Origin: CAKSIN01 sp964423705
Lineage (GTDB): Bacteria; Bacillota; Clostridia; UMGS1810
NCBI GenBank assembly: GCA_964423705.1
Contig: CAYRGA010000116.1
Span: forward strand, 1 to 5,510
Length of the DNA stretch: 5,510 nt
Direction of reading: 5' to 3'
Part shown: piece by piece, positions 1-5,510 of the stretch
How positions within the stretch are numbered: position 1 is the stretch's first letter
Layout: every line of letters begins with the position of its first letter
Position numbers and translations under genes: made by a program
Notes under the pieces: generated by a model
Told to the model about the DNA's origin: nothing
Seen by the model: only the letters and a program-made list of their open reading frames with translations
Database searches by the model: none

Positions 1-13
1 GTCTATATTAAAC

Positions 14-50
14 AACGGCGTGCAAATCATAAAAGCATTTACACGCCGTT
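14..50 (-). terminator. Hairpin terminator after glnN, possibly bidirectional
   Basis: A 14-bp inverted repeat (arms 14-27 and 37-50, one G-U pair in the minus-strand RNA) encloses a 9-nt loop. It begins about 25 nt past the glnN stop codon. The core is a GC-rich AACGGCGTG/CACGCCGTT stem. On the minus strand the stem is followed by GTTTAATATAG, a weak U-rich stretch. On the plus strand it is followed by TTTTATAC-like sequence. It could therefore stop glnN transcription and also a convergent gene entering from outside the window. The stem is clear by eye. Termination efficiency is inferred, because neither U-run is long. Confidence 0.75.
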
Positions 51-74
51 TTATACTGATTTAAAATGTGTACA

Positions 75-2168
75 TCAAACGTTAAAAAGCAAATCCGCAT
101 ATGTGGGATAAGGCCAGTAATCGCTGGCGGTATTGGTTTCCATTTCATCGACGATGGCTCTTGCCTCCTGCATGCTTGCAAACACCGTATTGTGATAGAA
201 GTTTGCATACGCTTCGATATCAGCTTCATGCTCCTTCGCATCTATAAGAGCGTTTTCAAGCTTTTCGGTTGCTTTATACAGGCATGCTGTGAGGTTTGAA
301 AGTTTCTCCGTGAGGTGTTCCTCGACAGATGTATTCAAGGCGGCGGAAAGTGATTTTTTTGACAAAGCCGCATTCGCCAGCATCTGTGTATATTCGCACA
401 CCGACGGAATAATCTCCTTTTTAATCATATCTATCATGGTGAGAGCTTCAATATTTATTATTTTAGAATAATTTTCAAGGAGGATTTCACATCTTGAGCG
501 TATTTCCGTTTCGGTATAAATACCATGTTTTATGAAAAGGTCAAGGTTTTTCTTATCGGTAAAATGAGGAATCGCCTCGGCGGAATCCTTATAATTCAGA
601 AGTCCGCGTTTCTCGGCTTCTTCAACCCATTCATCCGAGTAGTTGTTTCCGTTGAATATGATTCTCTTATGTTCCTTTATGGTTCTTTGTATAAGTTTTG
701 AAAGTGCAGCTTGGAAATCATCGGCTTTTTCAAGCTCATTTGCAAAATCGTCCAGTACATCCGCAACTATGGTGTTAAGTATAACATTTGTGCAGGAAAT
801 GGAGGAAGCCGAGCCGAGCATTCTAAACTCGAATTTGTTTCCTGTAAACGCGAAAGGCGAGGTGCGGTTTCTGTCGGTTGTATCCTTTGTAAATGTGGGA
901 AGTACATGAACACCCACTTGCATTTTTTCCTTTTTCTTTTCAGCATAATCCTCGTCATTTTCAAGTGCTTCAAGAATCGCTTCAAGCTGGTCACCGACAA
1001 ACATTGATACAATAGCCGGCGGCGCTTCGTTCGCTCCGAGCCTGTGGTCGTTTCCGGCACTTGCCACGGAGATTCTGAGTAAATCCTGATGCTCGTCAAC
1101 CGCTCTGATTACTGCGCAGAAGAAGAGCAAAAACTGTGCATTGTCGTACGGAGTTTTTCCGGGTTCCAAAAGATTTACACCGTCATCGGTCGAAATAGAC
1201 CAGTTGTTGTGCTTACCGCTTCCGTTTACACCTGCAAACGGTTTTTCGTGAAGAAGGCACACAAGATTATGCTTGAGGGCGATCTTCTTCATCATTTCCA
1301 TAGTAAGCTGATTGTGGTCTGTGGCAATATTGGTGGTTGTATATATGGGTGCAAGCTCATGTTGAGCCGGTGCGACCTCATTGTGCTTGGTTTTTGCTAA
1401 AATTCCGAGCTTCCAGAGCTCTTCGTCAAGCTCCTTCATATATGCGGAAACGCGGGGCTTTATCTGACCGAAATAATGGTCTTCAAGCTCCTGACCCTTT
1501 GGAGGCTTGGCACCAAACAGTGTTCTGCCGGTGAAAATAAGGTCTTTTCTCTGTTCGTACAAATCCTTGTCTATAAGGAAGTACTCCTGCTCGGGTCCGA
1601 CCGTGGGTATCACCTTCTTGGCGGTTGTATTTCCGAACAGCTTTAATATACGCATCGCCTGTTTATCAATCTCTTCCATAGAGCGGAGGAGCGGAGTTTT
1701 TTTATCAAGTGCTTCGCCGCCGTATGAGCAAAATGCCGTAGGAATACAAAGTGAGCCGTCTTTAATAAATGCGAATGATGTGGGGTCCCATGCGGTATAT
1801 CCTCTCGCCTCAAATGTAGCTCTCAGACCTCCCGACGGAAAGCTTGAAGCATCCGGCTCGCCTTTTATAAGTTCTTTTCCGGAAAATTCCATTATGACCT
1901 TACCGTCAACGGTCGGAGCGATAAAGCTGTCATGCTTTTCGGCGGTAACCTCTGTCATCGGCTGAAACCAGTGAGTATAGTGAGTTGCGCCCTTCTCAAT
2001 AGCCCAGTCTTTCATGGCAGATGCTACGATATTCGCCGTATCCAGCGTGAGCGGTTCGCCGTTGTCGATAGTCTTGCGGAGCTTCTTATAGGTATCTTTG
2101 GGAAGCTTTTCCTTCATAACCGTGTCATTAAAAACTAGGCTTCCGAAAATATCTGTTATGCTGTTCAT
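75..2168 (-). CDS. glnN: Glutamine synthetase type III (GSIII)
   Basis: This gene encodes glutamine synthetase of the large type III family (697 aa; the family usual is about 700-730). The enzyme makes glutamine from glutamate, ammonium and ATP in the cytoplasm, and family members form dodecamers. Visible motifs in order are: an N-terminal GSIII domain including WFQPMTE (67-73) and FSGKELIKGEPDASSFPSGG (95-114); the metal-binding GPEQEYFLID (191-200); NEVAPAQHELAPIY (263-276); the FAGVNGSGKHNNWS loop with H320 (311-324); LGANEAPPAIVSMFVG (377-392); and RNRTSPFAFTGNKFEFR (433-449), which carries the ATP/glutamate-site Arg and Glu residues. A long helical C-terminal region (about 480-697) is typical of GSIII. 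No catalytic motif looks damaged. The start at 2168 is chosen because GGAGG lies 7 nt upstream and the product then begins MNSITDIFG. An in-frame ATG at 2204 has no such site and falls in the terminator U-run. A dedicated promoter and a leader terminator precede the gene. The symbol glnN is usual for GSIII, although glnA is also used. Confidence 0.97.
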   Translation of the reverse strand: MNSITDIFGSLVFNDTVMKEKLPKDTYKKLRKTIDNGEPLTLDTANIVASAMKDWAIEKGATHYTHWFQPMTEVTAEKHDSFIAPTVDGKVIMEFSGKELIKGEPDASSFPSGGLRATFEARGYTAWDPTSFAFIKDGSLCIPTAFCSYGGEALDKKTPLLRSMEEIDKQAMRILKLFGNTTAKKVIPTVGPEQEYFLIDKDLYEQRKDLIFTGRTLFGAKPPKGQELEDHYFGQIKPRVSAYMKELDEELWKLGILAKTKHNEVAPAQHELAPIYTTTNIATDHNQLTMEMMKKIALKHNLVCLLHEKPFAGVNGSGKHNNWSISTDDGVNLLEPGKTPYDNAQFLLFFCAVIRAVDEHQDLLRISVASAGNDHRLGANEAPPAIVSMFVGDQLEAILEALENDEDYAEKKKEKMQVGVHVLPTFTKDTTDRNRTSPFAFTGNKFEFRMLGSASSISCTNVILNTIVADVLDDFANELEKADDFQAALSKLIQRTIKEHKRIIFNGNNYSDEWVEEAEKRGLLNYKDSAEAIPHFTDKKNLDLFIKHGIYTETEIRSRCEILLENYSKIINIEALTMIDMIKKEIIPSVCEYTQMLANAALSKKSLSAALNTSVEEHLTEKLSNLTACLYKATEKLENALIDAKEHEADIEAYANFYHNTVFASMQEARAIVDEMETNTASDYWPYPTYADLLFNV

Positions 2169-2175
2169 TATATTA

Positions 2176-2180
2176 CCTCC
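2176..2180 (-). promoter_or_regulatory. Ribosome binding site of glnN
   Basis: The minus strand reads GGAGGTAATATA directly before the ATG at 2168, giving a full GGAGG with a 7-nt spacer. This decides the start against the longer in-frame ATG at 2204. The site lies downstream of the leader terminator, so the terminator hairpin does not bury it. Confidence 0.9.
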
Positions 2181-2202
2181 AATTAATATTGTCGCAATTT
2201 TC

Positions 2203-2240
2203 AAAAAAATAAGGCACTGCGGATGTTAATCCACAGCGCC
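2203..2240 (-). terminator. Intrinsic terminator in the glnN leader (attenuator candidate)
   Basis: On the minus strand, GGCGCTGTGGAT (2240-2229) pairs with ATCCGCAGTGCC (2224-2213). This gives a 12-bp stem with two G-U wobbles and a TAAC loop, followed at once by TTATTTTTTT (2212-2203). It is a canonical intrinsic terminator for minus-strand transcription. The plus-strand side has no T-run, so it works in one direction only. It sits between the glnN promoter and the glnN start codon, so transcripts from that promoter must pass it. It is also the only strong terminator after the upstream operon, so it may act both as operon terminator and as glnN attenuator. Confidence 0.88.
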
Positions 2241-2248
2241 CTTGCTGT
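2233..2248 (-). promoter_or_regulatory. Candidate antiterminator hairpin in the glnN leader
   Basis: At the start of the predicted glnN transcript, ACAGC (2248-2244) can pair with GCTGT (2237-2233) around a six-base loop, AAGGGC. The loop and 3' arm use bases that form the 5' arm of the downstream terminator, so the two structures exclude each other. The loop has A in position 1 and G in position 4, as in hairpins bound by ANTAR-domain antiterminator proteins. Those targets normally have two such hairpins, and I see only one here. The pairing is seen directly. The regulatory role is inference. Confidence 0.45.
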
Positions 2249-2257
2249 CACAAAACA

Positions 2258-2286
2258 ATAATACAACAAAAATGCGGATTTGTCAA
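2258..2286 (-). promoter_or_regulatory. Sigma-A type promoter of glnN
   Basis: On the minus strand a perfect -35 box TTGACA (2286-2281) is followed after exactly 17 bp by TATTAT (2263-2258), which differs by one base from TATAAT. The predicted transcription start is near 2251, leaving a leader of about 83 nt before the glnN ATG. A/T-rich DNA just upstream of the -35 box could serve as an UP element. The promoter makes glnN transcription independent of the upstream operon. Confidence 0.88.
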
Positions 2287-2289
2287 TAC

Positions 2290-2307
2290 CAAAAATAAAT
2301 ATTTTTG
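2290..2307. repeat. A/T inverted repeat upstream of the glnN -35 box
   Basis: CAAAAATA (2290-2297) and TATTTTTG (2300-2307) form a perfect 8-bp inverted repeat around a 2-bp centre, ending 3 bp upstream of the -35 box. A looser outer pair, TTGAC/GTCAA, spans 2282-2309 and overlaps the -35 box. It could be an UP element, a regulator binding site, or a weak 3' end for the upstream operon. The stem is nearly all A-T and has no separate U-run, so a strong terminator is unlikely. Confidence 0.4.
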
Positions 2308-2331
2308 ACTTTGGTGCTGCCAATGCTTATA

Positions 2332-3297
2332 TCAGCTTATGGATGAGCTCCATTTGCCGCACTTATCGCCCCACATAGCTTTAACCTGACCGTCAACCAA
2401 AACCTTGATTACCTCACATGCATTACTGCAGCCGCTGCACTCAAAGCTTTTCGGAGTAAACTCCAGGTCGATAAAATCAAAGCCCTTGAACTTGGTCGTT
2501 TCGCCGTTCTGCTCCAGTTGGTGCTTTGCCATAAGAGCCATGCCGATAGCACCCATTACATTGAAGTATTTCGGAATTATAATTTCGTGATTAACCTGAG
2601 TTTCAAAAGCGTGGATAATGCCCTTGTTTGCCGCTACGCCTCCCTGGAACACAAACGGTGCTTCCAGGATTTTACCTCTTCCCAGGTTGTTCAGATAGTT
2701 CCTTACAAGTGCATCACAAAGACCGCGGATAATGTCGGCTTTTGAATATCCGTACTGCTGCTTTGCAATCATGTCGGATTCGGCGAAAACCGTACATCTG
2801 CCGGCAATGCGAACCTCATTTTCGGATTGAAGCGCCAAATCACCGAAATCCTTTATATCGACACCAAGGCGCTCTGCTTGATGGTCGAGAAATGAGCCTG
2901 TTCCTGCGGCACAAACCGTGTTCATCGAAAAATCCGTAACTATTCCGTCTTTTAAAATGATTATCTTACTGTCCTGACCGCCTATTTCAAATATCGTACG
3001 TGCTTCGGGGTGGAAATGTATGGTAGCGGTGGCGTGTGCGGTGATTTCATTTTTTACCACGTCCGCGCCGACCATAAGACCTATCATCTGTCTGCCGCTT
3101 CCCGTAACTCCGACTGCGGAAACGGTATAATCCGTATCTTTTAAAAATTCATTCAGCTGTGTCATACCGTCTTTTACGGAATTAATAGGCTGTCCCTTTG
3201 TTCGTATGTATCTGTCGAAAATAACATTTGTATTATCATCTATTGCGATAACATTTGTACTTACCGAGCCTGTATCTATACCTACATATATATTCAT
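2332..3297 (-). CDS. BadF/BadG/HgdC-type acyl-CoA dehydratase activase (COG1924), ATPase
   Basis: This encodes a 321-aa ASKHA-fold ATPase related to HgdC, the activator of 2-hydroxyglutaryl-CoA dehydratase. Family members are homodimers with one bridging [4Fe-4S] cluster. They hydrolyse ATP to push an electron at very low potential into a partner iron-sulfur enzyme. Visible features are: the phosphate-1 loop GIDTGSVSTN (6-15); GVTGSGR (63-69); the phosphate-2 motif EIGGQDSK (104-111); the cluster Cys C129 in NTVCAAGTGSFLDHQ; and the second cluster Cys C168 in GRCTVFAESD. The 39-residue spacing between the two equals that of the HgdC ligands C127 and C166. The adenosine-side motif is FQGGVAANKG (217-226). 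Residues 287-313 add a four-Cys tail (C287, C290, C294, C313) that the roughly 260-aa HgdC lacks. The start at 3297 has AGGAG 8 nt upstream. The in-frame GTG at 3306 overlaps that site and is rejected. This is the last gene of a three-gene operon, and its true electron acceptor is probably the product of the two genes before it. Confidence 0.92.
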   Translation of the reverse strand: MNIYVGIDTGSVSTNVIAIDDNTNVIFDRYIRTKGQPINSVKDGMTQLNEFLKDTDYTVSAVGVTGSGRQMIGLMVGADVVKNEITAHATATIHFHPEARTIFEIGGQDSKIIILKDGIVTDFSMNTVCAAGTGSFLDHQAERLGVDIKDFGDLALQSENEVRIAGRCTVFAESDMIAKQQYGYSKADIIRGLCDALVRNYLNNLGRGKILEAPFVFQGGVAANKGIIHAFETQVNHEIIIPKYFNVMGAIGMALMAKHQLEQNGETTKFKGFDFIDLEFTPKSFECSGCSNACEVIKVLVDGQVKAMWGDKCGKWSSSIS

Positions 3298-3305
3298 AAC
3301 CGTCA

Positions 3306-3310
3306 CTCCT
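3306..3310 (-). promoter_or_regulatory. Ribosome binding site of the activase gene, overlapping the preceding stop
   Basis: The minus strand reads TAGGAGTGACGGTTATG. The TAG is the stop codon of the COG3581-type gene, and its last two bases are the first two of AGGAG. The ATG at 3297 follows 8 nt later. This sets the activase start and suggests translational coupling within the operon. Confidence 0.8.
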
Positions 3311-4439
3311 ATACTTCGGCAAAGGTCTTGCCGACGCTTTCTTTATCACTATTCATTTTGGAACGTTTTCTTCCGGCGCACAAATCGACAAATGCCTCAA
3401 GTCGTGTCTGTGTATTGGCTTCGCCGTTTTGCTCGTCAATCGACATGGAAAGAATCGGAATATCAAACTGCTCGCTGAGCTTGTGTGACATACTGCGCGT
3501 TACAAGCTCCGGCAGACATCCGAATGGCATTAAATGTATGATGCCGTCATAGCCGCGCTTCGAAAATTCTTCTATCCAGCCGATGTTTCCGAGGTGATGA
3601 CCGCCGCAGTTGCAGGTAGTATATTTTTTTCCGTTTTCGTGTATGCGGTGAGTTTCGTCGTGGCACATAAACGAAGGTGTGGCATTGTGACTGACCCACT
3701 CGGATATATACTGTGTGCTTGTGACCTCAACCCCAAGTGAATTTAAACGGCTCTCTATGTTCATGTTTGTGGCACTGTCTATAACTACGAATATCTCTCC
3801 GACTACACCGAATCTGAGCCTTTTGGACTTTTCTGGCTTCTTCACCGGTATGGTTTTCATTTCCTCCAGTGCCTTTTTATATTCCTCTTTCAGTTCCTTT
3901 TTGTTTTTGCACAAATAGAAGGTATCATTCACTTTTTTGAGAAATTTGTCAAAATCTCCGCTGTTGACCTCGTATGCACGCTCAATTTTAATTTTTTGCT
4001 CGATGTCATCAAGATAATCAATCATTTTCAGTGCAAAAAGTGCTGATTTTAAAACCTTAAATATTGATTTTTTATTTTTTATTCTGTTAAGCTGCTTTAT
4101 AAAATAACCCGGTGCTTTAAAAAATGAATCGAATATAATGATTTCGGTATCGTAACCGAGCTTCTTTATTATTCGTCGATGAATTTCACAGTACATGCCG
4201 GCTCTGCATGGACCGCAGCCGCCGGAGGACACTATAACCTCTGCGCCGTTTTCACATGCTTCGATATATGTACCTGCCATAACCTTTGAAGGATAGCATA
4301 TAAATTCGGGGCTGTTAAGTACACCGAGGTCGAATGTTCTCTGGGTAGGTCTTTGCGGCATTATAACTTCGTGCCCCAAATCCTCCAAAAGCCTTTTATA
4401 CGCTGTAACCTGTCCCATATGAGGGAAACTTATCTTCAT
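3309..4439 (-). CDS. COG3581-type 2-hydroxyacyl-CoA dehydratase-related protein
   Basis: This encodes a 376-aa cytoplasmic protein of the COG3581 family, distantly related to 2-hydroxyacyl-CoA dehydratase subunits and to part of the very large activase-dehydratase fusion proteins of anaerobes. Its biochemical function is not established. It has the family opening MKISFPHMG (1-9), SPEFICYPSK (43-52), the cysteine cluster GGCGPCRAGMYCE (73-85; C75, C78, C84), GEIFVVID (214-221), TTCNCGGHHLGNIG (274-287; C276, C278), MPFGCLPE (304-311; C308) and a C-terminal DEQNGEANTQTRLEAF (335-350). The many conserved Cys residues suggest an iron-sulfur cluster, though ligands cannot be assigned from sequence alone. 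Residues about 105-205 are Lys-rich and probably helical. The ATG overlaps the previous gene's stop as ATGA, with GGGTGAT 5 nt upstream, so the two are probably co-translated. It is followed immediately by the activase gene, its likely electron donor. Confidence 0.85.
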   Translation of the reverse strand: MKISFPHMGQVTAYKRLLEDLGHEVIMPQRPTQRTFDLGVLNSPEFICYPSKVMAGTYIEACENGAEVIVSSGGCGPCRAGMYCEIHRRIIKKLGYDTEIIIFDSFFKAPGYFIKQLNRIKNKKSIFKVLKSALFALKMIDYLDDIEQKIKIERAYEVNSGDFDKFLKKVNDTFYLCKNKKELKEEYKKALEEMKTIPVKKPEKSKRLRFGVVGEIFVVIDSATNMNIESRLNSLGVEVTSTQYISEWVSHNATPSFMCHDETHRIHENGKKYTTCNCGGHHLGNIGWIEEFSKRGYDGIIHLMPFGCLPELVTRSMSHKLSEQFDIPILSMSIDEQNGEANTQTRLEAFVDLCAGRKRSKMNSDKESVGKTFAEV

Positions 4440-5428
4440 AATCTATCACCCTTTGAATCGGAAAATTTACGCATTTTTAACATATCGATATATGCTTCAA
4501 GCCTTGTCTGCGTATGGTTATCTCCGGTATGTTCGTCTATACGCAGAGTAAGAAACGGTATATTTGCTTCGTCGCAGTCGCCCTCCATAAGCCTTCCGAT
4601 TATGGAATCCGGTCCGCATCCGAATGCGGTAATGTGAATTATACCGTCTATTTCTCCGTTTTTAATGAGGTACTTGGAAGCATTGTATATTTTCCTTGCG
4701 AATATCCAAAACGGTTCCTTTATATTTTTTTTATCTTTTTTAACGGCATCCTCGGGGAGCATATCAAATGTTATCACTCTGACACCCATTTCGCGCAGAC
4801 GCTTTAAAGTATCCATGCTTACATAAGGGTCGTATACGTTGTTTACATAACCCAAAAGTGCAATCGTCAAATCTTGATTCTTTGCGGGAGGAGCGGCCTT
4901 TTTGCCGTCGAAAATGTCATAAGCTTCCGTAACAGTGTAGCCGCTTGTATTAAGCCTTCGGAACTCAGCCTGCTTTGACGCGGCTTTTTTTAATGCTTGG
5001 GAAAGCTGCTTTTTGCTTACTCCGAGATAGTCGCACAACGGCATATGTACCTTCAAATCACTTAAATCGTCAGTTTTCGTATCGTAGTATAAAAACATAA
5101 ATCTGTCCCAATCGTTTTCAAACGAATACTTTACAAGCTCAATCAAGCCCAAAAACTTCGGACAGTAATATTCATGAGATACCATATGCATCTGCGGAAC
5201 GAAGATATAGTCCACATCGGTTTTGAGAAGCTGCGCAACATGCCCGTTGTATATTTTTATCGGAACGCATATTTCCGTTTCGGTGGCATGGCAGCCTTCG
5301 GATATAATTTTTGTATTGGTTTCATCGCTTAAAACTACTTCACATCCAAGCTCTGTAAAAAGAGTTTTCCAGAACGGATAGTAGTAGTAATAAAGCAACG
5401 CACGCGGTATACCTATTTTCATAAACAT
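4436..5428 (-). CDS. DUF2229/COG3580-type CoA enzyme activase-related protein
   Basis: This is the first gene of the operon and encodes about 330 aa. The N-terminal signature is that of DUF2229 ('CoA enzyme activase uncharacterised domain'). Numbered from the Met at 5422, the motifs are MKIGIPRALLYYYYYPFW (1-18), LGCEVVLSD (25-33), the ICVPIKIYNGHVAQL region (51-65), EYYCPKFLGL (84-93), GYVNNVYDPY (191-200), TAFGCGPDSIIGRL (265-278) and a C-terminal RIDEHTGDNHTQTRLEAY (294-311). Cys residues C44, C52, C87 and C269 sit in the family motifs and are candidate cluster ligands. The C-terminal motif closely matches that of the next gene's product, so the two are probably paralogous subunits. GGAG lies 5 nt before the ATG at 5428 and 11 nt before the ATG at 5422, which gives the usual family N-terminus. 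Either may be used. The longer reading to 5473 adds a non-family MCERRLLLKL segment and is less likely. No catalytic activity is established for the family. Confidence 0.85.
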   Translation of the reverse strand: MFMKIGIPRALLYYYYYPFWKTLFTELGCEVVLSDETNTKIISEGCHATETEICVPIKIYNGHVAQLLKTDVDYIFVPQMHMVSHEYYCPKFLGLIELVKYSFENDWDRFMFLYYDTKTDDLSDLKVHMPLCDYLGVSKKQLSQALKKAASKQAEFRRLNTSGYTVTEAYDIFDGKKAAPPAKNQDLTIALLGYVNNVYDPYVSMDTLKRLREMGVRVITFDMLPEDAVKKDKKNIKEPFWIFARKIYNASKYLIKNGEIDGIIHITAFGCGPDSIIGRLMEGDCDEANIPFLTLRIDEHTGDNHTQTRLEAYIDMLKMRKFSDSKGDRL

Positions 5429-5433
5429 CATTT

Positions 5434-5437
5434 CTCC
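5434..5437 (-). promoter_or_regulatory. Ribosome binding site of the first operon gene
   Basis: The minus strand reads GGAGAAATGATGTTTATG. GGAG (5437-5434) sits 2, 5 and 11 nt before three in-frame ATGs at 5431, 5428 and 5422. The first is too close. The choice between 5428 and 5422 cannot be settled by spacing alone, but all three argue against the ATG at 5473. Confidence 0.65.
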
Positions 5438-5510
5438 ATTAACCAGCTTTAAAAGCAATCGCCTTTCACACATAAATAATAAGTAGAAATTTGACTGCCT
5501 AAGTATATAT

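Noticed and set aside
1507..1965. Plus-strand open reading frame of 152 codons, and other plus-strand frames across the window
   Set aside because: They lie antisense to well-conserved minus-strand genes, show no recognisable family motifs and lack convincing ribosome binding sites. They are shadows of the real genes.
2169..2204. Longer glnN start at the ATG at 2204
   Set aside because: The extension would be translated from the terminator U-run and the ribosome binding site itself. The GGAGG sits correctly for the ATG at 2168, where the family N-terminus begins.
2240..2300. GlnR/TnrA-type box (TGTNA-N7-TNACA) near the glnN promoter
   Set aside because: TGTCA occurs twice on the plus strand, but neither copy has the matching TNACA half at the right distance.
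3298..3306. GTG at 3306 as start of the activase
   Set aside because: The GTG overlaps the AGGAG Shine-Dalgarno. The ATG at 3297 has an 8-nt spacer and gives the family start MNIYVGIDTG.
4436..5428. Identification as a true HgdA/HgdB dehydratase or a double-cubane cluster protein
   Set aside because: The DUF2229 opening and the DEHTG...TRLEA ending point to the COG3580 family. The similarity to dehydratase subunits is only distant, so a specific enzyme name would be overreach.
5429..5473. Start of the first operon gene at the ATG at 5473
   Set aside because: It adds residues unlike the family before the conserved MKIGIPRAL start and has no good ribosome binding site, while GGAG lies just before the ATGs at 5428 and 5422.
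5476..5510. Possible promoter of the three-gene operon
   Set aside because: A TATTAT (5481-5476) is present on the minus strand, but no acceptable -35 box lies 16-18 bp upstream and the window ends at once. It may be real but cannot be supported. A plus-strand TTGACT at 5491 has its -10 region outside the window.

Overview
The window looks like chromosome from an anaerobic, low-to-moderate-GC Firmicute of the class Clostridia (Oscillospirales/Eubacteriales-like). This rests on the protein families, the strong GGAGG-type ribosome binding sites, a consensus sigma-A type promoter and intrinsic terminators. No species can be named from the sequence alone. All four genes are on the minus strand, so transcription runs from high to low coordinates. 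I see no tRNA, rRNA, CRISPR array, insertion sequence or attachment site.

Positions 5428 to 2332 (in transcription order) hold a tight three-gene operon. First is a DUF2229/COG3580-type protein. Next is a COG3581-type protein, joined to the first by an ATGA overlap. Last is a BadF/BadG/HgdC-type (COG1924) ATPase whose Shine-Dalgarno overlaps the stop codon of the gene before it. The ATPase keeps the two cysteines (C129 and C168) that in the HgdC family hold the dimer-bridging [4Fe-4S] cluster, and it also has a four-cysteine C-terminal tail. The other two proteins are cysteine-rich and share a C-terminal motif, so they look like paralogous subunits. In many anaerobes the same modules are fused into one very large protein, and here they are separate genes. 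The likely biochemistry is ATP-driven low-potential electron transfer to an iron-sulfur enzyme. The substrate is not known.

Positions 2331 to 2169 are a dense regulatory spacer. In transcription order it has an A/T inverted repeat, a near-perfect promoter (TTGACA, 17 bp, TATTAT), and then, inside the transcribed leader, a 12-bp intrinsic terminator with a U-run. A competing small hairpin would break up the terminator stem. A strong GGAGG site follows. This arrangement suggests that the next gene is controlled by transcription attenuation.

Positions 2168 to 75 encode a full-length type III glutamine synthetase (glnN), the ammonium-assimilating enzyme. A long hairpin at 14-50 closes the unit and could terminate transcription in both directions. 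The triad and glnN are adjacent, but glnN has its own promoter, so a functional link between them is unproven.
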